DNA of 64,000 bases from contig OZ014417.1 in the NCBI GenBank assembly GCA_963965975.1, positions 3,143,821 through 3,207,820 on the forward strand, written 5' to 3'. Position 1 is the first letter of the stretch. The number at the start of each line of letters is the position of its first letter. The translations under genes and the position numbers were made by a program. Origin of the DNA: Xestospongia bergquistia. Lineage: Eukaryota > Porifera > Demospongiae > Haplosclerida > Petrosiidae. Below the pieces are notes generated by a model. The model worked only from the letters and a program-made list of their open reading frames with translations, made no database searches and was not told where the DNA came from. Of this stretch, positions 24,382 through 38,812 are shown in pieces.

Positions 24382-27300
24382 TCACATGTAGCTCAGCTCA
24401 TTTTCGTCATCAGATTCATTATGTTCTATGTTAAAATACTCATTATATAATTATATGATTGTATAACAGTTACCATTCCTCTCACTAGTTAACTTGGGAT
24501 CTTCAATCTACACAAGTTAATATATATCATTATCACAAAGTAGACCTATATATACTGACCTCATCAGAAAAATTCATCTGAGTTGTTCCAATGTCATATT
24601 CATTCTCAACAGTTCTTACATCTTCTCTGTGAGTATAATATATATTAACCAATCATATGTTCCATACAATATATTCAAACCTCAATGTAAATGATCTTAG
24701 AGGAACATCTGGAGCTGTATCATGAATTGGTAACTGAGTCAAAGGATTTATAGCAAAAACTGGCTCATCATAAATCAGATCTTGTCTAAATACAGTAATA
24801 CAAAAGTTATACTAATACAAGTTATAGTTTACTTCTGTTTTTTAGTTCTTTTTATAGTCCTCACAATGCATAAAACCAAAAGCACAAGTACAATTATGAT
24901 AACTAGAGCTGATCCAACAGGTATAGCAATTGATAAAATGGTGTCTCTATGAAGTCCTCCCTCAGCAGAATCAGTTACACTAGTTGCTATAATTTTGAAG
25001 TCAAAATGAAATGCAAATAGCCAAGTTGATTCAAACCATTATAAGTCCATACATTGTCAACTAAACAAATACATAATTTACTTACTATCTGTTTTAGACA
25101 ATGCTATAAGAACACTGGCATTATTTCCATTTCCTGCTCCATTTATTGCTCGAACCTGTACTGATGTTGAATATTACTTCCTTTAAACAATCATTTACCT
25201 TAAACTCATAGAATAGTCCAGGTACTAAACCAATAATTACTACTTGTAAATTTTCTGAAATAGGCACATTTCTTAAATAAGGTCCATCACGTTCAACCTA
25301 TGATAGTATCAACAACTATATACACACAATCAATTAATATTAATATTTTACTGTTGATCCTCCATATCCAGAGTAAATCACTTGATATCCAACTATAACT
25401 CCTTTAGCATCAAGTGGTGTTTTCCAAGTCAATAGAATTGTAGTATCATTTACAATAGTAGCTTTCAAAGATTGAGGAGGACTTGATCCTATAAATTGTA
25501 TTTATAGAGCAGATTATGATTCAGAAAGTAACTTACTATCTTCACTTGTAAAGAAATAATGTTCAGATGATAAAGGTCCCCAACCAACAACAGTTTTAGC
25601 TGCTATTTGTATACTAACATGTTCGTAGTATTGTAGTCCTATATATAATATGACAACTAATATGTCTTATTAATCAAAAGTATACAGACCGCTTTTAAAG
25701 AATGAAGTCTCCTCTTGTTGTAAGATATACTCTTTAGTCTCTTTTATTTCTATTCTTGTAAACAATACTCTATATCCAGTGATTATTCCATTAGCATCCA
25801 AAGGATCAGGTGGTAACCATGTTATATTGATAGAGGAAATACTAACACTAACAAGTGTTATATTGACAGGAGGTCCAGAAGGAGCTATAATAACAATTTC
25901 ATGTATGTACATATTGTCTAGCTACTGACCTGCTTGAGGCATTATTTGTGATATTGGAGTAGAAGGCAATCCACTTCCACCAGCATTAATAATATTGATT
26001 GAGAAGTTATAGTCATAATTCTCTTCTAATCCTTCAATTAAATATTGTTCAGGTTGTAATGGCTCCATTGCCAAACTAGGATCAGGATTGTTAGCTTGGG
26101 GCACAACAACAATATTGTTATCTTGTAATTCACAACTCCTTGTGATTCCTTCATTCGGACCTAGACAAATAGCAGTTATCTTGTAAGTATTAATTTTGCC
26201 CTTCCATTCTTTCTTGTTTGGAGGTTTCCAAGATACTCTTACAGATGTTGGAGACACTACCTCAAAAGAAATGTCTTTCACTGGAACTGTAGGAGCTTTA
26301 TATAATAAAGTGAAATACACCATATCACAATAACATCATTTACCTTCAGCATATGTAATATTGACTGTTGTTGAACTTCCAACTACTAGCTCTTCTAGTG
26401 CCAATATACCTGAATCACCTGAATATCCTGACCCCTTAATAACTGGAGAGAGATGAACTTTTACTTCAACTTGATAACCACCATAAGGTAACAGATCACT
26501 GATGTCATACTGCTGTGTCTCAGATGACAAGGTAAATACACCCAACACCTCTCCATATCCAGGGTAGTAGTCAAATCCATCTAATAGTTTATAACTTAGT
26601 TCATAACTAGTCACTTGATAATCAGATATTGAAGGAGCATTCCAAGTACAAAAGAGATTCTTTGAACTTGTTGGAAGACACTTAAGATTTTGTGGTGCAT
26701 GTAGAGCTACAAATAAAAACATCATCAATGATGTATATTGGCAAGCATTAATATAAGTTATACCTGGTTCATTTGTTGTTACCACTATCTTTTCACTAGC
26801 TGGTCCAGTACCTTCAGTAGTCACTGCAAATACTACTAGCTTGTAAGTTGATGAAACCAATAGTGGTTGAACTACATATGTAGTATTCGTGATGTCAACT
26901 ATAGTCACTTCTACACGAGGTGTTTTGATAGGAAATACTGTGTCTATCAGTTGATATATGATAGCAAAGCTTTGGATTACAGACTCAGGATCAAATGGAG
27001 TTTGCCATTGTAAATGTATCTCTGTAGCTGTAGTGATAGCAGTCAGTGAGTGAGGAGGACCAACTGGAGCTGTAAAAGATTCAATCATATTATTCATATA
27101 CATGTCAAGAAACTCACAATTTGTATATGTACTGACATAAGTCACAGCATATGGTCCACATCCAGCAGATGTATAAGCACATACTGTACAAGTATAGTGT
27201 GTATTGTTTTGAAGATCAAATAATGAGACACTTGTTCCTGATATTTTTATAGATATAGTGTGGTTATTTTGTCCAGAACAGGTTAATTCATAACCCAATA

Positions 27301-30300
27301 AAATACCATTATGATCTTCTTTAGGAGGAGACACCCAAGAGAGATGTAATGTTAAATTACTTTCTTTTTCACCCAAAAAGTTAGATGGAGATGATCCAGG
27401 ACCTGTAAATTAAGAAGTATTTGTGTAGCCAACCAGACAATATATCTATTGACTTACTTGATTCAGGCATTTGTATAATTACTGGTTCAGCAAATGGTCC
27501 TAACCCAACAGTAGATGCAGACACTAGTACACTATAAGTATGAAATGATTTCAACTCAGATAGTATAGTGTTAGTTTTATTGATCACTGAAACAGTTTGA
27601 GATGATTTTGTGTTAACATCATTAATAATGACAATATATTCTCTGATGACACCATTTTGTAAGGACATTATAGGTGGAAACCAGGTGACTATAAGAGAAT
27701 TATAACTCAATACTGTAATTGTAACATTAGTTGGTGGTCCAGATGGAACTAAAGATAAAGGAAAATGATTTTATGCTAAATAATAGTAGATGTATCTAAC
27801 CATCTTCTAGCATTTGAAAGAACTTAACAGCCTCAGGACTGGGATCAATTGTTATTGCTGTTACACTACATTTATAAATGTAAAATGGATGTAGATCATT
27901 GATATAAAGGACCAGTTCAGTAACATTATAAATCATTGTAGTATCACTCTGTGTGTCTAAAATAGTGACTATGTAGTGAACAATAACTCCATTTTGTTCA
28001 TCCAAATCTGGAGGGCTCCATTGTATAGTGACAGAAGATGAACTTGTTAAATTAACTAGTACATTCTGTGGTGCAACACTAGGTGCTGTGAAAAATAATA
28101 GTAATTTTTATTGAAAATTATTTCTTTCTAAGTGTACCTGCTTGATCAGTCTGTACTTGTACTTCATAGAATGGACCTAATCCAATAACTGTTGCTGCTC
28201 CCACTAACAACCTGTATTCATAATATGGATGAAGATTGCTTATAATCACATTTGATTTTAAGTTATCACTCCAACTTCCAATGGTATTATTGGTATTGAC
28301 TTCAAATACTACAATTGTGTATGATGTGATAATTCCATTTTGTTCATGTTCCAGTGGAGGGCTCCAATATAATTTAATAGCTGTAGCATTTAAAACAACA
28401 GCAGATACATTTTGAGGTTGTCCAGATGGTACTAAGTAAATAAATAAATAAATTATAACATCAAATTATTATAGATAATTACCATCTTGTGGAGTAGTAA
28501 TGGACTGCTCTGTTGAGAATGGTCCAATTGCTATAGTAACTGCAGCCACTACAACAGTGTATGTGTAGTGAGGATGAACATCATTTAATGAGACAGATGT
28601 ATCAGTGGTTTGAAAGTAAAGAGTCTGCGAGGTCTCCATAACAGATATATTGACAAAATAATACTGGATAATTCCATTGACTTTATTCACAGGAGGAGGA
28701 CTCCAAGATATGTTGATTGAGTGAGAGTTCATGGCAGTGATAACCAATAACCTTGGTGGACTACTGGGAGCTACAATAGAAAATACAACAAATTAACTAG
28801 CAGTATCATTTAAAAAACATACCTGCTTGTAATGTTTGTATAGTTACTATGTCACTGGTAGGACCTACTGATACAGTCACAGCAGCTACTGTACAGTTGT
28901 ATTGATAGTAAGGATGTAAGAAATTGAGGACAATAGATGTTTGTGATGTAAAGTTAGTGTGTGTTATGCCAGAGTTTATTTCTTGTGTAGTAATATCATA
29001 GCCAATTATTATTCCATTATGATTATTTTGAGGTGGTGGCTGCCAGTTCAATGTGAATGAATTTGATGACAAATTATTTGCCATTACATTTGAAGGAGAA
29101 GCAGAAGGTGCTGATATAAAAGATAACAAATATAGCATATATATGATGAAAACTTACCATCTTGTGAAGTTTGAAATGATAAGAAATCTGAGTTTGGTCC
29201 TAGTCCTTCATTAGTACTTGCTGCTACTGTAAATTTGTAGTTAGTATATGGAAGTAGAGCAGTTACAGTCAGTGTGTGGTTAGTGGTTGTATATGTCACT
29301 GTCTCTGAAGAGGTGATCTTAACAACTGTAACTGAATATCCTGTTATAACACCATTATGTTCAGGAGCTAACGGTGGACTCCAAGAGAGTAGTGCACTGG
29401 TTGAAGTTATAAAAGAAACAACAAGAGCATTTGGTGAAGCTGCTGGTACTGTATAGGATTTAAAGAATTGTATATATGTCTAAATGTCATCACTTACCAC
29501 CTTCAAGCATTTGAAATGAGATGTTAATAGCAGGACTAGAACCAACTGTTACAGCAACAACACTACAACTGTATGTATAAAATGGATGTAAGTTAGTGAT
29601 ATAGAAAGTTGTATTTTCTGATGTTAACAATGTTGACTCTCCAGTTTCAATGTTGCTTAGTGTGATGATATAATGTTGGATAACACCATTTAAGAGATGA
29701 GATTCTGGAGGACTCCAATGTAGTGTCACAGTAGAGGAACTAGTAATATTAACAATCAAGTGTCTTGGAGATCCGGTAGGAACTATAGAACATAACAATA
29801 GCAGTTTAGTCAATAATACATAATTACTTACCATCTTGTAATGTGTTCACATAAACAAATGAAGATGGACCTAATCCAACAGTGTATGCTGCTACTGATA
29901 ATTTATATTCATAATAAGGATGGAGTCCAGTTAAAGTGATACTACTGTGATAAATGTCTTGATGGACTTCATGAGTAGTGTTAGTGTTCACTTCAAATAC
30001 AGTGATAGTGTATGATTGTATCATTCCATTTTGATGATGAGATAAAGGAGGTTCCCATGATAACTGTATTTTAGTTGAGCTCACTGCAATGCCACTAATA
30101 TTTTGAGGTGGACCACTAGGAACTATAAACAATAAAGATGTAATAAATCAATTTAACATTACAATAATAAATTTCTTACTCATATTACATTAATTGTATT
30201 TATTACTAGAAGGACATTTTAATAATCTTACCACTAGATGGTGTTTTGATAGTGTATCCAATTGAATAGGGTCCAGTACCCACAGTAACTGCGGCAACTA

Positions 30301-33300
30301 ATACAGTATATGTGTAATATGGATGAAGTTCAGTAAGTAGTAGACTTGTACTATAGCTAATATACTGATAATGATCTAATGTTTCCATAACAGACACTGA
30401 AATAGTGTAACTTTGGATAATTCCATTGATCTGATCTATAGGAGGCTGTTCCCAAGTAACATTAAGAGTAAATGAGTCTACTGCTATCACAGATACACCA
30501 GTTGGTGAACCACTTGGAGCTAAAGTGACATGGTAATAAGTATAGAATAATATTTCATATTTTCTTACCAGCTTGTTTTGTTATTACAGTAAGTGCAGTA
30601 CTAAACGGTCCTGTTGACACAGTAACTGCAGCTATTCTACACTCATACATATAATATGGATGAAGAGAAGATACAGTGATTTCTGTATTTGTAACATTGT
30701 AATATAGTATTGTGCCAGTGTTGATCTCTTGAAGTGTTACCACATAACTTCTGATAATACCATTATGACTGTTGGGTGGTGGAGGTAGCCAAGATAGCTT
30801 TATTGTAGTTGATGTTACAGTTAGTACTGATACATTATTAGGAGATAAAGAAGGTGCTGTATATGAAGTAATACTAAAAAGGTGTGATCAGTGTCATTAT
30901 CATATACCTGATTCTTGTGTTTGAAATGTTAATAGATTGGAATATGGTCCTAGTCCAACTGATGTGAAAGCAGCAATTCTGTATTGATATATAGTATATG
31001 GGTGGAGTGAGTCAACAAAGATGGATACATTATGAGATACAAAATGGATCTCATGTCCAGTTGTAGTGTCAATAAGAGATATGTTATAGCCAGTTATCAC
31101 TCCATTATGTTCAGAAGATGAAGGTGGAAACCATTCAATATAAACTACTGCTGAGCTCTCTACTGTGACACTTGAACTTGCAGGAGGACTGGAAGGTACT
31201 ATATTTAAAAGAGATTAATAATAAATATGATAGTAATGATAGACATACCATCTTGTAATGTAGTAAAAGTCACAGGAGTTGAGAAAGGTCCCTTTTCTAT
31301 AGTGTAAGCTGCTACAGTTACACTGTATGTATAATATGGATGTAGATTACTAAGAATAATGTCTGTAGTAGTTGATGTAGTTTGATAATGGTATCCAGTA
31401 TTTGTCTCTGTTACATTCACTAGGTAGTATCTAATGATACCATTTTCATCTTCACTGGGTAACTCATCCCACATAATAGTAATGACTGTAGATGTTATAT
31501 GTGTAGATATTATATTATCTGGACCACTAGCAGGAGCTAGAGGCACAAAGGTATTAATAAATTAAATAATAATTATTATTGTATCACAAACCTTCTTCTG
31601 GCATTTGTATGACAAGGCTAGCCACTGGTCCATTCCCTATAGTCACTGCTGACACTGTACATTTGTATGTGTAATAAGGATGAAGGGTTGAAACTACTAT
31701 AGACATAGATGGTGTTATACTATAGAAAAGAGTGCCAGTTTCTTGTTCCACAATAGTTATATTGTAATATTGAATAATCCCATTAGTTCCAGATGGATTG
31801 GGAGGTGACCACTGTAATTGAAGACTAACTCCATTTATTGCTGATGCATTGAACTGTTCTGGAGGACTTGTGGGTACTGTAACAAGATATTACAACAACA
31901 ATTTGCATTTTATGTACATACCATCTTGAAGAGTGGTGATATTGAAGGTATTAGTAAATGGACCAGAATCAACAGTGATAGCAGCTACCTTTACACTATA
32001 TGTAGTATATGGACTGAGAACAGATATATTTAACTGAGTGTGGAGTGTAAAGAAAGTTAGGTCCACTCCAGACTTCACATTATGTACTATAACAGAATAT
32101 TCTCTAATAATTCCATTTTGTGTAAGTGCAGGAGGTGGATCCCATGAAATTAACAGTGAGGTAGAACTGGTTACTGACACAACCAATGACTGAGGTGGTG
32201 CAGATGGTGCTATATTTTAGGAACAATATTACAATTAATACAGTTGTTAGTACACTTACCAGCTTCTTCAGTTAGAACAGACACAGCCACTGTGTAAGGT
32301 CCTTCATCTACTGTGACAGCTACAATATAACAGTGATATATGTGGTAAGGTTTTAGTCCATCAATGATTATTTGAGTTTGATTGGTGATTTCTTGTACTT
32401 GAAGACCTGTCAATGCCTCTGTTACATTGATACGATATTCTCTGATGACACCATTATGATCTTGTAGAATTGGAGGATCCCAAGTAATATGGATACTAGT
32501 TGGACTAAGAGCTATACCATTGGGATGTTGAGGAGGACTATCAGGTGCTGTTGAAAGATTGAAGTAAATTTAAGATGTTATTAGTTACAGTACCTGCTTC
32601 CTTTGTTTGTACAAAGAACAAGTGACTAAATGGTCCAACTCCAATAGTTGTCTCAGCAGCTACTACACATACATATGTAGTATATGGATCTAGTCCAGTT
32701 ATTGTAATACTAGTCACAGTACTGTAATGCTGTATGGTTTCTAAAGTATCAGCATGAGTTACATTGATGACATAGCGAATGATAGCTCCATTTTGTTGGC
32801 TTGGAGGAGGTGGAGTCCACATCAGAGAAATAGAATAGGGTGTTGTGTTGTTAACAGACACGTCTTGTGGGAATCCACTTGGAACTATTAAGAATACATT
32901 TAAAAGTGTAAAAGACACTTGTCCATGAAGTAACTAACCATCTTCTGGTAAAGTAATATTAACACTAGTACTGTATGGTCCAGTTGCTATAGTGTAAGCT
33001 GCTACTGTAAACTGATATGTAAATGATGGGATCAGTGACCCAATGATAGCAGTAGTGCCAGTAAATGTTTGTGTCTGAGTTTCATTACTTCCTACTATTG
33101 AGATTGTTACTACATACTCTCTTATAATGCCATTATGATCTTGTGGTGGAGGAGGATCCCATTGAAAAGCCACTGTCCTGGAGTCAATTGCATAATGTGT
33201 AGCGACAATTGGAGGACTATTGGGAGCTGAATAGACAAGTATAAAATTCATTAATGATAATATTATTAGTTATCCTACCATCCTCTTGTGTTATTATAGT

Positions 33301-34266
33301 GAACAAAGTAGTAAATGGTCCACGTCCAATACTAGTCTCTGCTGCTACAATACATGAGTATGAAGTGTAGGGAATTAATCCAGTGATTGAAAAGGTAGTG
33401 TGTGTAGTATTGTAATACACACTTGTACCAGTCTCAATTAATGTAATGTTGACATAATATGAGATAATCAGTCCATTCCTATATTCAGGAAGTGGTGGAC
33501 TCCATGATAAAGTAATAGAAGTTGATGAAGATGCAATACCAGATAAACTTTGAGGAGCTTGACTTGGAGCTATTGGAAGAATATGGCAACATTTAAAGGA
33601 CATAATGGTTTACCTTCCTCAGCTGTTGTAATATTGATTGGATCAGAGTATGGTCCCAATCCTATAGTGTATGCAGCAATTCTATATTGGTAAGTATAAG
33701 ATGGATGAAGAGGTTGTATAGTAAGTGTAGTAGTGTAGGAAATATACTGGAAAATAGAACCAGTCTCAACTTCTACTACAGAAACACTATAGTAAATAAT
33801 GACTCCATTTTGATCATTATATCCTGGTGGATTCCAACTAATGGTAAATCCATTTGAAGTTATCAATGAAGTGAGGGCCATAATAGGTGGAGCTGAAGGA
33901 ACTGAGAGACAGAAATCAAATATTAAAGTAATATATATATAACGATGTGTTCTTATTAAAAACCCATTTACATACCATCTTGTGGAGTTGTAACTGTAAA
34001 GACAGCACTGTATGGTCCAATACCAACAGTGGTTTGAGCAGCAATAATACATACATAGTTCCTGAAAGGTCTGAGACCATTAACTGTTAGTGAAGTAGTG
34101 TTGGAAAAGAGAAGAAACATTTCGTTGGTCTCTAATATTGTGACATTGATGATGTAACCAATAATAATGCCATTTTGTTGATCAGGAGGAGGTGGAGCCC
34201 AAGTGAGTACAGCAGAGTAAGGGGAGGTAACTGTAGCATTAAAATTGTTTGGGGAACCACTGGGTG
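24382..34266 (-). repeat. Left arm of a large inverted duplication (D FN3-4 to stop)
   Basis: The arm runs from FN3-4 of gene D to its stop codon and pairs with 52122-62051 of gene F in opposite orientation. Coding and intron sequences are both conserved, with small indels. FN3-1 to FN3-3, just outside the arm, are clearly more diverged between the two genes. Confidence 0.8.
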
Positions 34267-37200
34267 CTACAATTATTATTATCATAATTAATAACAACAT
34301 ATAATAGAAACATACTAGCTTCATCTGTTTTGAAGGTAATTGGTTGTGAAAAAGGACCAGAGGATATAGTTACAGCACTAACTGATAGATTGTAATAATA
34401 GTTAGGATGTAGAGAATTAATGGTAATTGAATTGTTAGTGGAATAATTAGTAGATGTACTATTACTCAATATCTCAGTAATCTTTATAATGTATTCTCTG
34501 ATAATTCCATTTTGATTTTGAGGTAATGGAGGAAACCATGAAAGAAATATTGTATTTGAATCAATAACATGCCCAGAAATTGTAAGAGGTGAAGTAGAAG
34601 GAACTGCATGAAACAAAGTGAAGTAAAAGTTACTATATCATAACATTGTACTAACTTGCTTCAGGCATTGTGATGGATATATTTGTTGAAAATGGACCTT
34701 GTTCTACAGTGACAGCAGCTATTTGGAAGATGTAAGTGTAATATGGATGTAAAGAGGTAAGAACAATCCATGTGTTGTATGAAGTGAAGTTTTCACTGTA
34801 TCCTGTATTGATAACTCTCATCCATATTATGTAATATTGAATGATTCCATTATGATGCTCAACTGATGGTGCAATCCAGGATAAGTTTAAGGAAGTAGAG
34901 TTATAAACTTGTATTAATACATTTTGTGGTGAAGAGTTGGGTGCTTTAAACAATGTAATGAAATTAATAGTGTTTTCAATTGTACATACCTGCTTGAAGT
35001 GTTTCAATAGAAATGTAGTCAGAGTAAGGGTTAAGATAGCTGGTGAAAATGGCAACTCTACACAAATAAGTATAATAAGGATGTAAGGATTCTATAACTG
35101 CTAATTGTTCAACAGAATGGTAAGTAATGGTTTGACCAGATTCCAGGTCTTCAATTTCAATTATGTAATAATTAATATAATCTGTGATGTTATTTGGTTG
35201 AAGTGGTAAAGTCCATGATAGCTTAATAGATGAGGCACTTGCAGCAATTCCCGAAACATTTTGAGGAACAGCTTTATGTGAAAAGTTATGCACATTATAT
35301 AGTAAGAGAGTTTACTTACCACCACACCTATTGGTTGATAGCCAGACCAGTTTCCATTGGCATTACAAACTCTTATAGATTCTCCAACATGTCTATATCC
35401 ACTGTCCATACAAATATATATGGCCGTACTATTGTATGTAGTCGAAGGGAAGTTTACAGTTAAGTTTCCATAGTAACCAGACACTATATTCAAGTCACCA
35501 CAATCAACAACTGTTGACAATTAAGAACAACAATAGTTAATATTTATTTTTCCATACTTTGACACTGTGCAGGTTGTCCACTCCAACTTCCATTAACCTG
35601 GCATACTCTCTGAGATGTACCTACTAAATTGTATCCTGTACCACAACTATAGGCAGCACTGCTGTTATATGTAGTGCTTATGTATGATATTGACATTGTT
35701 GTAAAATTAATTGCATGTATCATTGGAATACCACAGTCCACAACTATATCAATAAGGAATATGTTATAACACAATAAGTGTTTTCATGCTGACTTTGACA
35801 TTGAGGTGGCTGCTCACTCCATAGTCCATTAGGTAAACAAGTACGCTGTATATTGCCAACTAAATTATAGCCAATTCCACAACTGTATGTTGCTACACTG
35901 TTATAGGTTGTTAATATATATGTAATAGAGAGTGTGATGGAATTTACAGGAGGTGAACTTGGTATTCCACAATCAATTACTGAAATTATAAAATTATATT
36001 GGTTTGAAAACTGCCTCTCTTTGTTTACTTTCACAGTGGGGTACTGCTCCATTCCAATTTCCATTCACTCCACAGATTGTTGTATTTTCTCCAATGAGAT
36101 TATAACCAATATTACATAAATATGTAGCAGTATTGTTTACAATAGTGTCATTGTAGTTGACAGTTAGTCCTCCAATAGCTCCAATAGGTACATGTGGTAT
36201 CCCACAATCGACAACTGTATATAAAAGTGGAATAAGTTTGTATAATGATTAATTTGATTGTTGACCTTGACATTGAGGAGGGATCCCACTCCAACTGCCA
36301 CTTGCAGTACAAGTTCGGTTTGGACTTCCAACCAGATTATATCCTACATTACAACTGTAGGTGACTGTACTACTATAAGTCAAGGTGGAATATATGACAC
36401 TCAATCCACTTGAATTAACAAGTGGTAAATCAGGCACTCCACAACTAATCACTGAAATAATTAACTTCAATAAAGTCATCATCTACAGTCTTAACTCACA
36501 TTGACATGAAGGGACTGTTCCTGTCCAAGTACCATTTACTGAACAAACTGATGTAGCTTCTCCAATGAGTTGATAACCAATACTGTTACATGAGTATGTA
36601 GCAGTACTGTTTACAATAGTGTTGCCATAATTAGCAGTAAGTCCTCCCACAGCTCCATTAGGTACATATGGTTCACCACAATCAACAACTAAATTTGCTC
36701 TAAGAATTAAAAAAAATTTCAAATTACTGACCTTGACATTCAGGTGCATTGCCACTCCAGCTACCACTTACAGTACAGGTTCGAGTTGGATTTCCCACAA
36801 GATTATAACCACTAATACAACTATAGGTTACTGTACTACCATAAGTCACAGTGGAATAGACAAGATTTAATCCATATGAATTAACTGCTGGTAGACCAGG
36901 CACTCCACAATTAATTACTACAATTAATAACCAGATAATAACATATATATGTACACTGATAATACATACATTGACAATAAGGTGTAGTTCCTCCCCAGGT
37001 ACCATTAGATGTACAAACACGTTGTGAGTTCCCAATTAGTTCATATCCTACTTGAGTACAAGAGTATTGGGCAATACTGTTATATACAGTATTAGATACT
37101 GTTAATGAAAGACCTCCAGGTTGAGATGGAGGTGAAGATAAAGATCCGCAATCAACCACTACACATACAAAATAAAACTTAATTCTTGTTGTTATAATTC

Positions 37201-38364
37201 ATTAACACATCTTACATTGGCATGAAGGGACTGTTCCTGTCCAAGTACCATCACTTTGGCATACTCTGTTTGTATTTCCACTTAATATATAACCTGTTTG
37301 ACTACATGAGTAGGTTGCTATACTGTATACAGCAGTTCCATTGAGTGTCACAGTAAGCCCACCAAGAGTTCCTGCACTGACTTGAAGAAGATCACAGCTC
37401 ACTTCTAAATTATGAATCGTAAATTTCATAACAGCATATAGATTTGATTAAGTAAAGGTACCATTAGTTCCACTGTTCACTTGAGCATTGTTCACTTGAA
37501 AAACCCACATTCCAGCTACCCCAACATTACTAGTAGTTTCTATGTTTACAATACTAGATGTTCTTGATCCAGGAACTGCATAGTAGTTTGTGTTATCTCC
37601 AGCATTAAATCCTACTTGTGCTGGCGTCCCTCCAAAGCCATTAGAACCTCCACTAGCATCACCAGTGGTCCATTGAATACCATTATCAAGATAAAGAAAG
37701 ATAACATAGGATCTATAGCTATCAGTTGCAGTAATACATTGAAATGTATTGGTCTGAAATGTGTAGAATAATACAAATATAATAGATATTTAAAATTACT
37801 TTGTCAGTACGTCGATTATAGTAACCAACCCTATACCATGTAGCAATGACAACACTAGTGGCATAGAATGGTGACTGAGATGGAAAAGCATTAGACACAT
37901 GACTTGCTACTGTTGATGTAATTGATGCACTAGATGTTTCTCTGTAATAGACAGACCCAGTACCACGTGTATCAACATCAGCCCAATAAGGAGCTATTAT
38001 AGGATAACTCAGAGGAAATGGTGATGATGTATAGGCTGATATAGCAGCAAGATATGACAGGTCACCATTGTTGTTTATCTAAAGTGATGATTATGTTCTA
38101 TTTTTGATAACATATCACAGTCTTACATATACTTGTCCGTAGGACTGGTTGTAGAAAATGAAATTTGTAGCCAAGTCAATGTATGTTGAAGAATCATCAT
38201 TTGGACCAAATAAGCTGTCACCATTTGATGTGCCATAGGGATAAAAGGAACTCAAAGGGACTGAAAATGCTAATTTAAAGTAACAAATATATGACATTAT
38301 AATTATTTATCTCACCAATATAATATTGACCAAGAAAGAGTAAAATACACAAGGCGGTAGTCAT
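24382..38364 (-). CDS. Gene D: NIDO - 9 sushi - 29 FN3 - TM - short acidic tail (giant)
   Basis: Start ATG at 38364 (MTTALCILLFLGQYYI, signal peptide; exon 38316-38364). NIDO exons cover 37462-38269 (SSFYPYGTSNGDSLFGPNDD, YWADVDTRGTGSVYYRE, TNTFQC, WTTGDASGG, GSRTSSIVNIETTSNVGVAG). Nine sushi modules (35320-37404) are followed by 29 FN3 modules (25086-35271). The exon ending at 24986 encodes IAIPVGSALVIIIVLVLLVL and RTIKRTKKQK; the tail then reads QDLIYDEPVFAINPL, NEYDIGTTQMNF and ends ENELSYM, stop 24382-24384. About 3,700 residues. FN3 and sushi modules form stalks and binding surfaces in adhesion proteins; tail tyrosines (YDEP, EYDIG, SYM) could be phosphorylated, which is inference. It is head-to-head with gene E, 448 bases apart. 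Confidence 0.82.
25086..35271 (-). repeat. 29-module FN3 exon array of gene D
   Basis: One FN3 module per exon, nearly all phase 1-1. Consensus: P-S-x-P-P start, a W, PPP...(Q/H)NG-I-I, then LHPYYTY, VAA-x-T and GP. Exons: 34990-35271, 34656-34943, 34316-34603, 33976-34266, 33614-33901, 33279-33569, 32939-33226, 32594-32884, 32260-32547, 31922-32209, 31592-31876, 31249-31536, 30908-31198, 30569-30856, 30232-30519, 29832-30122, 29498-29782, 29158-29448, 28823-29110, 28483-28770, 28138-28431, 27801-28085, 27458-27748, 27118-27402, 26764-27069, 26344-26706, 25930-26295, then FN3-28 in two exons (25690-25884 and about 25544-25638) and FN3-29 in three (25086 to about 25490). From FN3-4 on it is nearly identical, introns included, to gene F. 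Confidence 0.85.
35320..37404 (-). repeat. Nine-module sushi exon array of gene D
   Basis: Modules in protein order begin CDLLQVSAG (37216-37404), VVDCGSLSSPPSQ, NCGVPGLPAVN, VVDCGEPYVPN, ISCGVPDLPLVN, VVDCGIPHVPIG, IDCGIPSSPPVN, VVDCGIPMIHAIN and VDCGDLNIVSG (35320-35510). The ninth lacks the closing cysteine in the open frame: NGNWSGYQPIGVVV runs to the donor in phase 0, although the following FN3 exon needs phase 1. A one-base shift would give RCG and phase 1, and a donor at ATA-G/GTGTGG would also keep frame. So this module is either damaged or spliced unusually. Confidence 0.78.
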
Positions 38365-38812
38365 CTTAATTTGAAAGAAGTGTTTTTACATTACACAAAG
38401 CAGTTCTGAAAAATTTATAATAAAATTCATCTATCATTGGAATTTGCTGTGTATCATTGCAGTAAAACCAAATGCATTCATTAAGTTATGATTATTTTTG
38501 TTGGGAGATGAAATGTCTATATTAAATTGTCTTGTCATACAACCTAATTATATTCATAATTTCAACACAGATTTTTTATAGTTAATGTGAAAACAATTAC
38601 AACTAAAACAATATACTAAACGTCTTTTATAACTGTGCATTATATGTGAAGCAAAACGAATGGTTTTTCATACAGAGTTACGGGTTGTACTGTTATGAAT
38701 ACTATTATACAGAAAGTGCTGAATTGTGTTAAACAATGAATACTATTTAATAAAAAGAAAATTATATAAGTATATAGTCTAAAATTTGGTTACAATAGAG
38801 ACTAAGGCGATA
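38365..38812. promoter_or_regulatory. Head-to-head intergenic region between genes D (-) and E (+)
   Basis: 448 bases with no ORF between two divergent starts. It must hold the promoters of both genes, so a bidirectional promoter is plausible. A close copy lies at 47786-48203 upstream of gene F. No certain TATA box: the DNA is AT-rich throughout. Confidence 0.6.
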
